DNA of 8,621 nucleotides from JANNGZ01 sp031404155. GTDB taxonomy: Bacteria > Pseudomonadota > Gammaproteobacteria > Burkholderiales > Burkholderiaceae_C. The notes beneath the pieces were generated by a model. It saw nothing but the letters and a program-made list of their open reading frames with translations. It made no database searches and was not told the origin of the DNA. Each line of letters begins with the position of its first letter. The first letter of the stretch is position 1. A program made the position numbers and the translations under genes. This document shows, one piece after another, positions 1 to 6,488 of this stretch. Location of the stretch: assembly GCA_031404155.1 (NCBI GenBank), contig JANNGZ010000353.1:1-8621 (forward strand), read 5' to 3'.

Positions 1-1067
1 GTCAGCGTCACGTTCAGCGGCGTGGCGACGCCGGCTTCCTTGAGCAGCGCCTTGGCCTTCTCGGGGTCGAACGGGACCTGCGCGGTGAGGTCGACATAGC
101 CCGCGTCGGTGGGCGCGAAATGGCTGCCGATCGGGCGCCCCAGACCTTCGAGCACCCCGTCGATGAAGGCCTTGCGGTCGATCGCGTGCATCAGCGCGCG
201 GCGCACCCGCACATCGTCGAAGGGCTTCTTCTTGTTGTTGATCGTCATCATCCCCTTGCCCGCGCTGGCGCCGACCTCGACCACGAAGCGCTTGTCGGCT
301 TGCAGTTGCTTGAGCGCCTGCGGCGCATCCAGACGCGGCACACCGTCGATGTCGCCGGCGAGCAGCGCGGCCACGCGCGCGGCGGGGTCGTTGATGAAGC
401 GGAAGGTGACTCTTCTGAGCTTGACCTTCGACGCGTCGCGGAATCCATCCCACTTGGCGAGCGTGACCGACGAGCCCTTCTTCCAGTCGTCGAGTTGGTA
501 CGGCCCGGTGCCGACCGGCTTGCTGGCGGTAGCCGCAGCGCTCTTGGGGTCGAGGATCACCGCGGTGTTCTCGCCGAGGCGGAAGAGAAAATTGCCGTCG
601 GCGTTGTTGAGCGTCAGGATCACGGTGTGCGCATCCGGCGTGCTGATGCCGCTGATGTTGTTGAACACCGCGCCCTTGGCCTTGTTGGTCGAACCTTCGG
701 CCTTGGCACGCTCGAAGCTGAACTTCACGTCAGCCGAATCGAAGGCCTCGCCGTCCTGGAACTTCACACCTTTTCGCAACTTGAAGGTGTAGCTCCTGCC
801 GTCGGGGTCCATGGTCCAGCTCTCGGCCAGCAGCGGTGTCACCGAGCCGTCGAGGTTGATCTTGGTCAGCCCTTCGAGCACGTTGTAGTGAACGATCTCG
901 CCGATCGCGGCCGCGGGTGCGGTGGTCGGGTCCAGGCCGGTGGGTTCGAGCACCATCGCCAGCACCACGCTGTCCTTGCGCGTTTGCGCGCCCGCGCCGA
1001 CGCCAGCCAGCGAAACGAAGGCCAGCGCCGAGGCGATGACGAGGGTGGAGCGGCGGCACAACTTCAT
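1..1067 (-). CDS. Peptide-type ABC transporter substrate-binding protein (SBP family 5), 3' end outside window
   Basis: This is the periplasmic binding protein of a peptide/nickel-class ABC importer; it captures the ligand and delivers it to the permease pair. The first 355 residues are visible and read without a stop or frameshift. Family members are usually 500-540 residues, so roughly the last third is missing. Residues 1-27 form a signal peptide: basic start (KLCRR), hydrophobic core, and a likely cleavage after AGAGA. The mature part carries family-5 landmarks: EPTGLDPT (41-48), PDGRSYTFKLRKGVKF (88-103), GTGPYQL (186-192) and the stretch around NNKKKPFDDVRVRRALMHAID (277-297). The ATG at 1067 is supported by an AGGAG 8 nt upstream and by the signal peptide starting there. 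It follows the DppF-like ATPase gene by 173 nt, a larger gap than between the other transporter genes, so it may have its own transcript. Substrate cannot be told from sequence; dipeptides, oligopeptides or a related small ligand are possible. Confidence 0.93.
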   Translation of the reverse strand, partial: MKLCRRSTLVIASALAFVSLAGVGAGAQTRKDSVVLAMVLEPTGLDPTTAPAAAIGEIVHYNVLEGLTKINLDGSVTPLLAESWTMDPDGRSYTFKLRKGVKFQDGEAFDSADVKFSFERAKAEGSTNKAKGAVFNNISGISTPDAHTVILTLNNADGNFLFRLGENTAVILDPKSAAATASKPVGTGPYQLDDWKKGSSVTLAKWDGFRDASKVKLRRVTFRFINDPAARVAALLAGDIDGVPRLDAPQALKQLQADKRFVVEVGASAGKGMMTINNKKKPFDDVRVRRALMHAIDRKAFIDGVLEGLGRPIGSHFAPTDAGYVDLTAQVPFDPEKAKALLKEAGVATPLNVTL

Positions 1068-1075
1068 CGATTTTT

Positions 1076-1080
1076 CTCCT
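1076..1080 (-). promoter_or_regulatory. Ribosome binding site of the substrate-binding protein gene
   Basis: AGGAG on the minus strand, 8 nt before the ATG at 1067. It fixes the start of the binding protein and is stronger than the site of any other gene in the left half, fitting the high expression usual for binding proteins. Confidence 0.75.
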
Positions 1081-1099
1081 GGCGTTTTCGGTGGGGTCC

Positions 1100-1116
1100 T
1101 GCACGAGGTCGGTGCA
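1100..1116 (-). repeat. Small inverted repeat in the leader of the binding-protein gene
   Basis: TGCAC (1100-1104) and GTGCA (1112-1116) are perfect 5-bp arms around a 7-nt loop, about 20 nt upstream of the ribosome binding site. It could be a leader hairpin protecting or modulating the binding-protein mRNA. Arms this short arise by chance, and no T-run follows, so it is not a convincing terminator. The rest of the 1068-1240 gap shows no gene I can support. Confidence 0.25.
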
Positions 1117-1240
1117 ATGAATCGGGCGCTGGCGCCGAGGGCTGCGGCGCCGGCTCAGGGCGCACTCTGCCATATCGACGGCTCGGGCCATTTCGTCGGC
1201 GACGCCGGCCGCGGCGCGGGTGGCGACGGCGTGGCGGTCC

Positions 1241-2026
1241 TCAACCTCGCGGCACCGCATCGAGCAAGCGGCGGGTGTAGGGATGCCGAGCTTGAGTGAA
1301 GAGCTGGTCGGGGTGGCCGCGCTCGACCACCCGCCCGTTCTGCAACACCAGCACCTCGTCGCAAACCAGGTCCACCACCGCAAGGTCGTGGCTGATGAAC
1401 AGGTAGGCCAGGCCGAACTGCTCCTGCAGGTCCTGCATCAGGTTCAGCACCTGGGCCTGCACCGAGACATCGAGCGCGCTCACCGGCTCGTCGGCAACGA
1501 TCAGCAACGGGCGCGTCACCAGCGCACGCGCGATCGCGATGCGCTGGCGCTGGCCGCCGGAAAATTCATGCGGCACCTTGCGCGCGTCGTCGGGCTTCAG
1601 GCCGACCGCGGCGAGCACATCGAGCACCCGCGCTTCACGCTCGGCGCGGCTCACCGCGAGCAGCGCCTCCAGCGGCTCGCCGACGATGCGCGCCACGCTC
1701 TGGCGCGGGTCGAGCGAGCCATAGGGGTCCTGGAACACCATCTGGAAACCTGCGCGGGCACGGCGCAGGGCGGCCGTCGTCAAGGTGTTCAGGTCCTGTC
1801 CCTCGAAGGCCACGATGCCGGCACTCGGCCGCTCCAACGCCATCACCAGACGTGCCAGCGTGCTCTTGCCCGAACCCGATTCGCCGACGATGCCAAGCGA
1901 CTTGCCGCTTTCGAGCGTGAAGCTCACACCGTCGAGCGCGGTGAGCCGCTCCGCGGGCGCGAACAGGGTTTCGCGCGGCAGCCGGTAGTGCTTGGTGAGG
2001 TTCTGAACCTCAAGCAAAGCGCTCAT
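1241..2026 (-). CDS. DppF/OppF-type ABC transporter ATPase
   Basis: This 261-residue protein is one of the two ATP-hydrolysing subunits that drive peptide import at the cytoplasmic face of the inner membrane. All ABC motifs are present in order: Walker A GESGSGKST (48-56), Q-loop FQDP (Q99), signature FSGGQRQR (155-162), Walker B LLIVADEP (174-181), D-loop SALD (183-186) and switch His213 (SHD). A short oligopeptide-transporter tail, HPYTRRLLDAVP, ends the protein. Classical DppF/OppF proteins run to about 320-335 residues with a further cysteine-containing extension; this one stops before it, as many shorter Dpp/Nik-type partners do. Its ATG overlaps the stop of the DppD-like gene (ATGA, 2023-2026), which indicates translational coupling and a heterodimeric pair. 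Family assignment is secure; substrate is not. Confidence 0.95.
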   Translation of the reverse strand: MSALLEVQNLTKHYRLPRETLFAPAERLTALDGVSFTLESGKSLGIVGESGSGKSTLARLVMALERPSAGIVAFEGQDLNTLTTAALRRARAGFQMVFQDPYGSLDPRQSVARIVGEPLEALLAVSRAEREARVLDVLAAVGLKPDDARKVPHEFSGGQRQRIAIARALVTRPLLIVADEPVSALDVSVQAQVLNLMQDLQEQFGLAYLFISHDLAVVDLVCDEVLVLQNGRVVERGHPDQLFTQARHPYTRRLLDAVPRG

Positions 2027-3039
2027 CGCGTGGCCTCGCCGCGCGGGGCCTCGTCATGCCGGACCTCGTCATGCCGGACCTCGTCGAGCCGGATGCAGCG
2101 GGCGTCGTGCCCGGCCGCGACCTCCAGCGCGGGAGGCCAGGCCGCGCGGCAGGCGTCGACCGCCCAAGCGCAGCGCTCGGCAAACGGGCAGCCGGCGGGC
2201 AGGTCGATCAGGTCGGGCACGCGGCCAGCGATCGTCGGCAGGCGGCTGCCGCGCGGCAGCCCCAGGCGCGGCCGCGCGGCGAAGAGGCCGCGGGTGTACG
2301 GGTGCGCCAGGCGCTCGAACACACTGGCGGTGGGCCCGCTTTCAACCACCGTGCCGCCGTACATCACCGCCAGGCGCGCCACGCGCTGCGCCATCAGGCC
2401 GAGGTCGTGGCTGACCAGCAGCAGGGCCATGCCGGTATCGGCAACCAGTTCGTCGATCAGGTCGAGCACCTCGCGCTGGATCGTCGCGTCCAGCGCGGTG
2501 GTCGGTTCGTCGGCGATCAGCAGGTCGGGCCCGCAGGCGAGCGCGATGGCGATCACCACCCGCTGGCGCTGGCCGCCGGAAAGCTGGTGCGGGTAGGCGT
2601 CCAGGCGCCGCGCGGCCTGCGGCAAATGCACCCGCTCGAGCAGCCGCAAGGCCTCGGCCCGCGCCGCGCCGGCGTCGAGGCCTTTGTGCAAGCGCAGCGG
2701 CTCGGCGATCTGGTGGCCGACGCGGTGCAGCGGGTTGAGCGCGCTCATCGGCTCCTGGAACACCATGCCGATGCGCGCGCCACGCAGCCGGCACATCGCG
2801 TCGTCGTCGAGCGCGTTCAGTTCCTGGCCGTCGAAGCGGATCGAGCCGCTGACTCGGGCGCCTTCGGGCAACAGGCCGATCAGGGCCAGCGCGGTGATCG
2901 ACTTGCCGCAGCCCGACTCGCCGATCAGCCCGAGCGTGCCACCACGTTCGAGCGTGAACGACAAACCCCGCAGCGCCTGCGCCGGGCCGCGCGCGGTTTG
3001 CAGCGTGACACCGAGGTCCTGGACTTCGAGCAGGGGCAA
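2023..3039 (-). CDS. DppD/OppD-type ABC transporter ATPase with C-terminal Fe-S cysteines
   Basis: This 338-residue protein is the second ATPase of the peptide importer. Visible motifs are Walker A GESGCGKS (40-47), Q-loop FQEP (Q95), signature LSGGQRQR (153-160), Walker B DLLIADEP (172-179) and switch His211. The oligopeptide-transporter C-terminal domain follows: HPYTRGLFAARP (246-257), then Cys284, Cys290, Cys297 and Cys315. This is the spacing of the four cysteines that bind a [4Fe-4S] cluster in structurally studied DppD/OppD proteins. The start is a TTG at 3037-3039; MPLLEVQDL is the usual N-terminus of the family, and the frame upstream to about 3100 offers no better start. No clear Shine-Dalgarno precedes it, so initiation may be weak. 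The last ~20 residues come from a 15-bp tandem repeat and look like a recent addition. It is the first gene of the ATPase/binding-protein half-operon, and its promoter should lie in 3040-3371. Confidence 0.94.
   Translation of the reverse strand: MPLLEVQDLGVTLQTARGPAQALRGLSFTLERGGTLGLIGESGCGKSITALALIGLLPEGARVSGSIRFDGQELNALDDDAMCRLRGARIGMVFQEPMSALNPLHRVGHQIAEPLRLHKGLDAGAARAEALRLLERVHLPQAARRLDAYPHQLSGGQRQRVVIAIALACGPDLLIADEPTTALDATIQREVLDLIDELVADTGMALLLVSHDLGLMAQRVARLAVMYGGTVVESGPTASVFERLAHPYTRGLFAARPRLGLPRGSRLPTIAGRVPDLIDLPAGCPFAERCAWAVDACRAAWPPALEVAAGHDARCIRLDEVRHDEVRHDEAPRGEATR
2049..2093 (+). repeat. 15-bp in-frame tandem repeat, three copies
   Basis: The unit CCTCGTCATGCCGGA occurs twice perfectly (2049-2063, 2064-2078), and a third time with two changes (2079-2093). 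Being a multiple of three, it adds a repeated five-residue unit (read as DEVRH) to the C-terminus of the DppD-like ATPase, beyond the last cluster cysteine. It looks like a slippage or duplication product of no obvious function. Confidence 0.85.
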
Positions 3040-3371
3040 GTGGCGGCAAACACGAGGTGGCGAGGGTGCCGACGATAACGCGGGCAGCGGGCATGGGCCG
3101 GTCGCGGCGGCGCCGCCACAAGGGCCGCCGAGCCGCGGGCGGACGCGCAGGCCTGTTCACAGGGCCGATGTGCGTGAACAGGCCCCGGACCCGCTGTGGC
3201 GCCAGGGCAACCCGCGGCGCGGCGACAATAGCCGCCAAGGCGCGCACGAATTCACGGCCTTCGAAAGAACCCTCCCCCCGTGGTTCCGGGGTAGGTGCCG
3301 GTTCGAAGCTCGCCGAAAGCCGCTGGCGCGGCATAGTCGCGAACGCCAGCCCAACCTGACTGAGAGATGCC
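3040..3371. promoter_or_regulatory. Divergent intergenic region between DppD-like ATPase and fimV-like genes
   Basis: This 332-bp gap must hold promoters for both the minus-strand ATPase/binding-protein genes and the plus-strand fimV-like gene. I could not find a convincing sigma-70 pair on either strand; weak -10-like strings exist (minus-strand TATTGT near 3222-3228, plus-strand CATAGT at 3332-3337) without matching -35 boxes. It contains a long perfect inverted repeat (3150-3184), a CCCCG/CGGGG mini-hairpin (3276-3291) and a GCCGC/GCGGC mini-hairpin (3319-3332). Short open frames here have no ribosome binding site or recognisable protein. Confidence 0.5.
3150..3184. repeat. Perfect 11-bp inverted repeat with 13-nt spacer (operator or hairpin candidate)
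   Basis: GGCCTGTTCAC (3150-3160) and GTGAACAGGCC (3174-3184) are exact reverse complements around 13 nt. Arm centres lie 24 bp apart, slightly more than two helical turns. No T-run follows on either strand, so a terminator is unlikely. A dimeric or tetrameric regulator site controlling the divergent genes, or an RNA hairpin in the ATPase-gene leader, would both fit. The function is inferred; the symmetry is direct. Confidence 0.7.
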
Positions 3372-5672
3372 GTGACCTCACTTCTGCCACAGACACCGCG
3401 ACCCCAACGGCCCGCCCGGTCCGCAAAGATCACCCCGTTGGCACCCCGCGCCACCGCCGTGGCCGCCGCCGCGCTGTGCCTGCTCGGCGCCAACGTGCAG
3501 GCGCTGGAACTCGGCCGTGCCGACGTGCGCTCGGCGATCGGCGACCGCCTGCTTGCCGAGATCGTGATCTCCGGCGCCAGCGAGCGCGAGTTGGCCGGCC
3601 TGCAGGCCAGCCTGGCCGGGGCGGACGCCTACCGCGCCGCCGGCCTGGCGCAGGACGCGGCCGTGGTCGGCGCTGCGGTGCGCGTGATGCGCCGTGGCGA
3701 CGGCCGGCATGTGATCCGGGTGGAAGGTGTGCGCCGGGTCGAGGAGCCCTTCGTCGACCTGATCGTGCAAGCCAGCACCGACAGCGGCCGCCTGGTGCGC
3801 ATCTACACCTTGCTGCTGGACCCGAAACGGGCCGAGGCCGACGCCCTGGCCGCCACCGCACCACCCGCGGCGCCAGCGCCAGCGCGTGCCGTCGAAACCA
3901 TGGCAGCGGCTCCCGCCGCGCCGCCGCCACGGACTGAACGCAGCGAACGTGCCGCTGAACGCGCCCCAGAGCGCGCGCCGCGCGCCGCGCTTGAGCCTAG
4001 AGCCCGGCCCGCACCGCCACCCGCAGCCGCGCCGCAACCCCGGGCCGCCGAGGCGGCCGGCGCGAAGCGCGCCGACCGGGTGCGGGTGCGGCCGGGCGAC
4101 TCGCTCAGCGGTATTGCCGCGCGCACCCGCCACGCCAACACCAACACCGACCAGATGCTGGTGGCTCTGTACCGCAACAACCCCGACGCCTTCATTGCCG
4201 GCAATGCCGACCGCCTGCTCGCCGGTGTGCTGCTCGCGGTACCCGATGCCCAGACCGCCGCGGCGATCCCGCGCGACGAAGCGCGGGCGCGCATCGTCGC
4301 GCAGCGCGCCGGCACTCGCGACGCGCTCGGCGAGACGGTCAGCCGCGCCGCCGCGCCGCGCGAGAGCAAACCAGCGCGCCTGGAGCTGAGCGACGGCGCG
4401 GTGGTGATTGCCAAGCGCGACGGCAGCACGCCGACACCCGCGTTGAACCTGCCCTCGGTGCCCGCGCCCGCTGCGTCGGTACCCGCCGCGCCGGCCAAGC
4501 CTGCGGCGCCCGTCGCGGCGCCGACGCCCGCGCCTGTACCGTCCCCTTCTCCTTCCGCTTCTCCTGCGGCCGCCACGGCCGCGGCACCGGCCACTCCGGG
4601 CCCGATTGCCGTCGCTTCCGCCCCTGCCGCGGCCGCGGCCGCGGCCACGGTGGTCGCCGCGGCGACGCCTTCGATCAGCACCAGCACGCCGCCCTCGGCG
4701 GCGCCGACCACGGCGGTTGGCGGCAGCACCCAGCCCGCCGCTGGCACCGGCACGGTGGTCGCGGCGGCCACGCCTCAGGCGGCGGTCACCGGGCCGGGCA
4801 TCGAGCGCCCCGGCTCGCTGCCACCGCGGGAACCGGGCGCCTTCGGTTGGCTGCTCGCCAACCCGATGGTGTTGCTGGTGGGCAACCTGCTGCTCGCGGC
4901 GCTGCTGGTGTTCAGCCTCTGGCGCCTGCGCTCGGCCAAACCCGAGCGGCCGGTGCGCGCGCGCAGCCCGCAGCCGATGGCGCAGCCCAGGGTGGCGCTG
5001 CCCGAGCCGCACCCGCTCGACATTGCGCGCCCGGCGGCCCCCGCGTTGCCGGCCTTGACCGTGGCGACAGCCGCGGCGGCGGCGGCCACCGCCGACGCCG
5101 CCGGCAAGGCCTACTCGTTCGACGAAATCGACACCGGGGCCACGATCGACCCGCTGGCCGAGGCCGAGGTCTATCTCAACTACGGCCGCGACCTGCAGGC
5201 CGAGGAGATCCTGAAGGACGCGCTGCGCGCCACGCCGGAACGCCTGCCGATCCGCCTGAAGCTGCTCGAGGTCTACGTGAAGCGGCGCGACCGTCTCGGC
5301 TTTCAGTTGCTTGCGATTCAGATCTACTCGCTCACCGGCGGCAGCGGCGCCGACTGGGAGCATGTGCAGGCGATGGGCCAGCAGCTCGACCCGGAGGACC
5401 CGCTGTACCAACCCGGCGGCCAGCCGCCCGGGCTGAAGAAGGGCGAGGACGAACACTATGTCGACCCGCTCGGCGCCACCACGCTGGCCCATTCGGTGCT
5501 GCCCACCGGCACCGGCAGCGGGTTCCAGCCCTATTCACCGCACCGCGGCGACGTCGTGGTCGAGGTGATCGACCTCGATCTCGACCTGGATCTGGACGCC
5601 GACGCGAAACCGGCGTCAGGCACCGACGACAAACCCGGCAACGAGCCGGGCAGCGAGCCGCACAAGCGCTGA
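3372..5672 (+). CDS. fimV: FimV/HubP-family polar landmark and type IV pilus assembly protein, short form
   Basis: A 766-residue, single-pass inner-membrane protein. FimV proteins act at the cell pole, linking peptidoglycan to type IV pilus secretin assembly, twitching and polar organisation. Domains seen: signal peptide (about 25-44, ending NVQA); FimV N-terminal domain (45-151) beginning LELGRADVRSAIGDRLLAEI; LysM peptidoglycan-binding domain (236-291) with VRPGDSLSGIA; a long Ala/Pro-rich periplasmic linker (about 330-480); one membrane helix (about 494-517, NPMVLLVGNLLLAALLVFSL); and a cytoplasmic TPR-like domain (593-680) with DPLAEAEVYLNYGRDLQAEEIL. It ends in an acidic tail with a (DL)n run (734-742). 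The usual last FimV C-terminal TPR module is not present. The start is a GTG with GAGAG five nt upstream; a TTG at 3438 would give a shorter signal peptide. It stands alone on the plus strand, divergent from the ATPase gene and convergent with the FrnE-like gene, and splits the peptide transporter cluster. Confidence 0.9.
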   Translation: MTSLLPQTPRPQRPARSAKITPLAPRATAVAAAALCLLGANVQALELGRADVRSAIGDRLLAEIVISGASERELAGLQASLAGADAYRAAGLAQDAAVVGAAVRVMRRGDGRHVIRVEGVRRVEEPFVDLIVQASTDSGRLVRIYTLLLDPKRAEADALAATAPPAAPAPARAVETMAAAPAAPPPRTERSERAAERAPERAPRAALEPRARPAPPPAAAPQPRAAEAAGAKRADRVRVRPGDSLSGIAARTRHANTNTDQMLVALYRNNPDAFIAGNADRLLAGVLLAVPDAQTAAAIPRDEARARIVAQRAGTRDALGETVSRAAAPRESKPARLELSDGAVVIAKRDGSTPTPALNLPSVPAPAASVPAAPAKPAAPVAAPTPAPVPSPSPSASPAAATAAAPATPGPIAVASAPAAAAAAATVVAAATPSISTSTPPSAAPTTAVGGSTQPAAGTGTVVAAATPQAAVTGPGIERPGSLPPREPGAFGWLLANPMVLLVGNLLLAALLVFSLWRLRSAKPERPVRARSPQPMAQPRVALPEPHPLDIARPAAPALPALTVATAAAAAATADAAGKAYSFDEIDTGATIDPLAEAEVYLNYGRDLQAEEILKDALRATPERLPIRLKLLEVYVKRRDRLGFQLLAIQIYSLTGGSGADWEHVQAMGQQLDPEDPLYQPGGQPPGLKKGEDEHYVDPLGATTLAHSVLPTGTGSGFQPYSPHRGDVVVEVIDLDLDLDLDADAKPASGTDDKPGNEPGSEPHKR
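4439..4797 (+). repeat. Low-complexity Ala/Pro-rich linker coding region within fimV
   Basis: This segment encodes residues from about 356 to 475, made almost only of Ala, Pro, Ser, Thr and Val. It includes a GC-rich run of repeated GCGGCC units near 4627-4647. It is the periplasmic spacer between the LysM domain and the membrane helix, and its length typically varies between FimV homologues. Confidence 0.7.
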
Positions 5673-5734
5673 GGCCTGTACCGCGCGATGGCGCGGCGGC
5701 GGCGGCGCTCGCGCTTGCAACCGGCAAGGCCTTC

Positions 5735-5798
5735 AGAGGCTGAGAGTTTTTCGAGCGTGTCCGAGCAGCGCGCCAAAAGGCGTCCGATCTCAGCCTCT
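5735..5798. terminator. Perfect 11-bp inverted repeat in the convergent gap; possible bidirectional terminator
   Basis: AGAGGCTGAGA (5735-5745) and TCTCAGCCTCT (5788-5798) are exact reverse complements separated by 42 nt. Inside lies a small hairpin, CGCC-AAAA-GGCG (5771-5782), and a T5 run follows the left arm (5747-5751). The right arm touches the stop codon of the FrnE-like gene. The position, between convergent 3' ends, fits a shared transcription end. The long loop is unusual for an intrinsic terminator, so the terminator reading is uncertain although the repeat is clear. Confidence 0.45.
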
Positions 5799-6463
5799 CA
5801 TCCCTCGGCCGCGATCTTGCGCAGCGCCGACGCGAACACCGCCGGCGGCTGCCCGCCCTGGATCAGGTGGCGGTCGTTGACGATCACCGAAGGCACCGCG
5901 TGGATGCCGAGTTGCTGCCAGTGCCGCTCGCTCGCGCGCACCGCGTCAGCAAACTCGTTGCCGGCGAGCACCGCGCGCGCACGCTCCAGCGGCAACCCGA
6001 CGGCGGCCACAAGCTCCAGCAGCACCTCACGGGAGCCCGGGTTGCGGCCCTGCCCGTGGTAGGCCTCGAGCAGCGCGTGTTTCAGCTTGCGTTGCGCATC
6101 GGGCGCGCCGAGCCCGGCACCTTCCAGCCCGGCCCAGTGCAAGAGGCGGTGCGCGTCGAAGGTGTTCCACACATGGCTGCGCTCGCCAAAGGTGAAGCCC
6201 ACTTCGGCGCCGCGCTCGGCAATCGTGCGCCGGTTGTGCGCCAGCTGCTCGCGGCTCATGCCGTACTTGGCGATCAGGTACTCGGCGGCATCGGCGCCTT
6301 CGGCGGCCTGGGTCGGGTTCAGCTCGAAGGGCTGGAAGCGCAACTCGCCGGCGATCTCGTCGCCGACCGACTCCAGCGCCCGCTCCAGCGCGTTCAGGCC
6401 GACCGCGCACCAGGGGCAGGCGACATCGGAAACGAAGTCGATCTTCAGCGTCGGGGTCGGCAT
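5798..6463 (-). CDS. FrnE-type DsbA-family thioredoxin-fold oxidoreductase
   Basis: A 221-residue protein of the DsbA superfamily, FrnE branch (2-hydroxychromene-2-carboxylate isomerase/DsbA-like fold), expected to act in the cytoplasm as a dithiol-disulfide oxidoreductase or isomerase. The N-terminal strand leads to the CPWC active site (16-19) in SDVACPWCAVG. An all-helical insert contains NTFDAHRLLHWA (100-111), a family hallmark. The thioredoxin fold closes with the cis-proline Pro191 in AVPSVIV and the GGQPP motif (203-207). There is no signal peptide. Length matches the family (about 210-240). The ATG at 6463 has GGAG 8 nt upstream. It starts 25 nt after the stop of the DppC-like permease gene and is probably the last gene of that operon. 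Whether it has a role linked to the transporter is unknown; the physiological substrate cannot be inferred. Confidence 0.93.
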   Translation of the reverse strand: MPTPTLKIDFVSDVACPWCAVGLNALERALESVGDEIAGELRFQPFELNPTQAAEGADAAEYLIAKYGMSREQLAHNRRTIAERGAEVGFTFGERSHVWNTFDAHRLLHWAGLEGAGLGAPDAQRKLKHALLEAYHGQGRNPGSREVLLELVAAVGLPLERARAVLAGNEFADAVRASERHWQQLGIHAVPSVIVNDRHLIQGGQPPAVFASALRKIAAEG

Positions 6464-6488
6464 GGTGGGGGCTCCGTGGCGCGGGGGT

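Noticed and set aside
120..1280. A 386-codon plus-strand open frame opposite the binding-protein gene
   Set aside because: The minus strand encodes an intact family-5 binding protein with signal peptide and ribosome binding site over the same bases; the plus-strand frame is a shadow.
1220..2596. A 458-codon plus-strand open frame opposite the two ATPase genes
   Set aside because: It crosses two strongly supported ABC ATPases in antisense, has His/Arg/Ala-rich composition, and has no recognisable domain.
3106..3117. Perfect 12-bp palindrome GGCGGCGCCGCC
   Set aside because: It consists only of G and C in a very GC-rich region, so such symmetry is expected by chance.
3276..3291. CCCCG/CGGGG hairpin upstream of fimV as a terminator
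   Set aside because: The stem is only 5 bp and no T-run follows on either strand.
3302..3308. GTTCGAA-like string resembling a tRNA T-loop
   Set aside because: The flanking bases do not form a T-stem, and no acceptor or anticodon arms can be drawn nearby.
3367..3375. Two-codon upstream frame (ATG CCG TGA) overlapping the fimV GTG start
   Set aside because: The only purine-rich site, GAGAG, directly abuts this ATG and is too close to serve it; it is placed correctly for the GTG. Chance occurrence is more likely than a regulatory upstream frame.
3378..5492. A 704-codon open frame on the minus strand, antisense to fimV
   Set aside because: It is exactly opposite a gene with clear FimV domains, is mostly Gly/Arg low-complexity sequence, and shows no domain or ribosome binding site. 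Long antisense frames are expected at this GC content.
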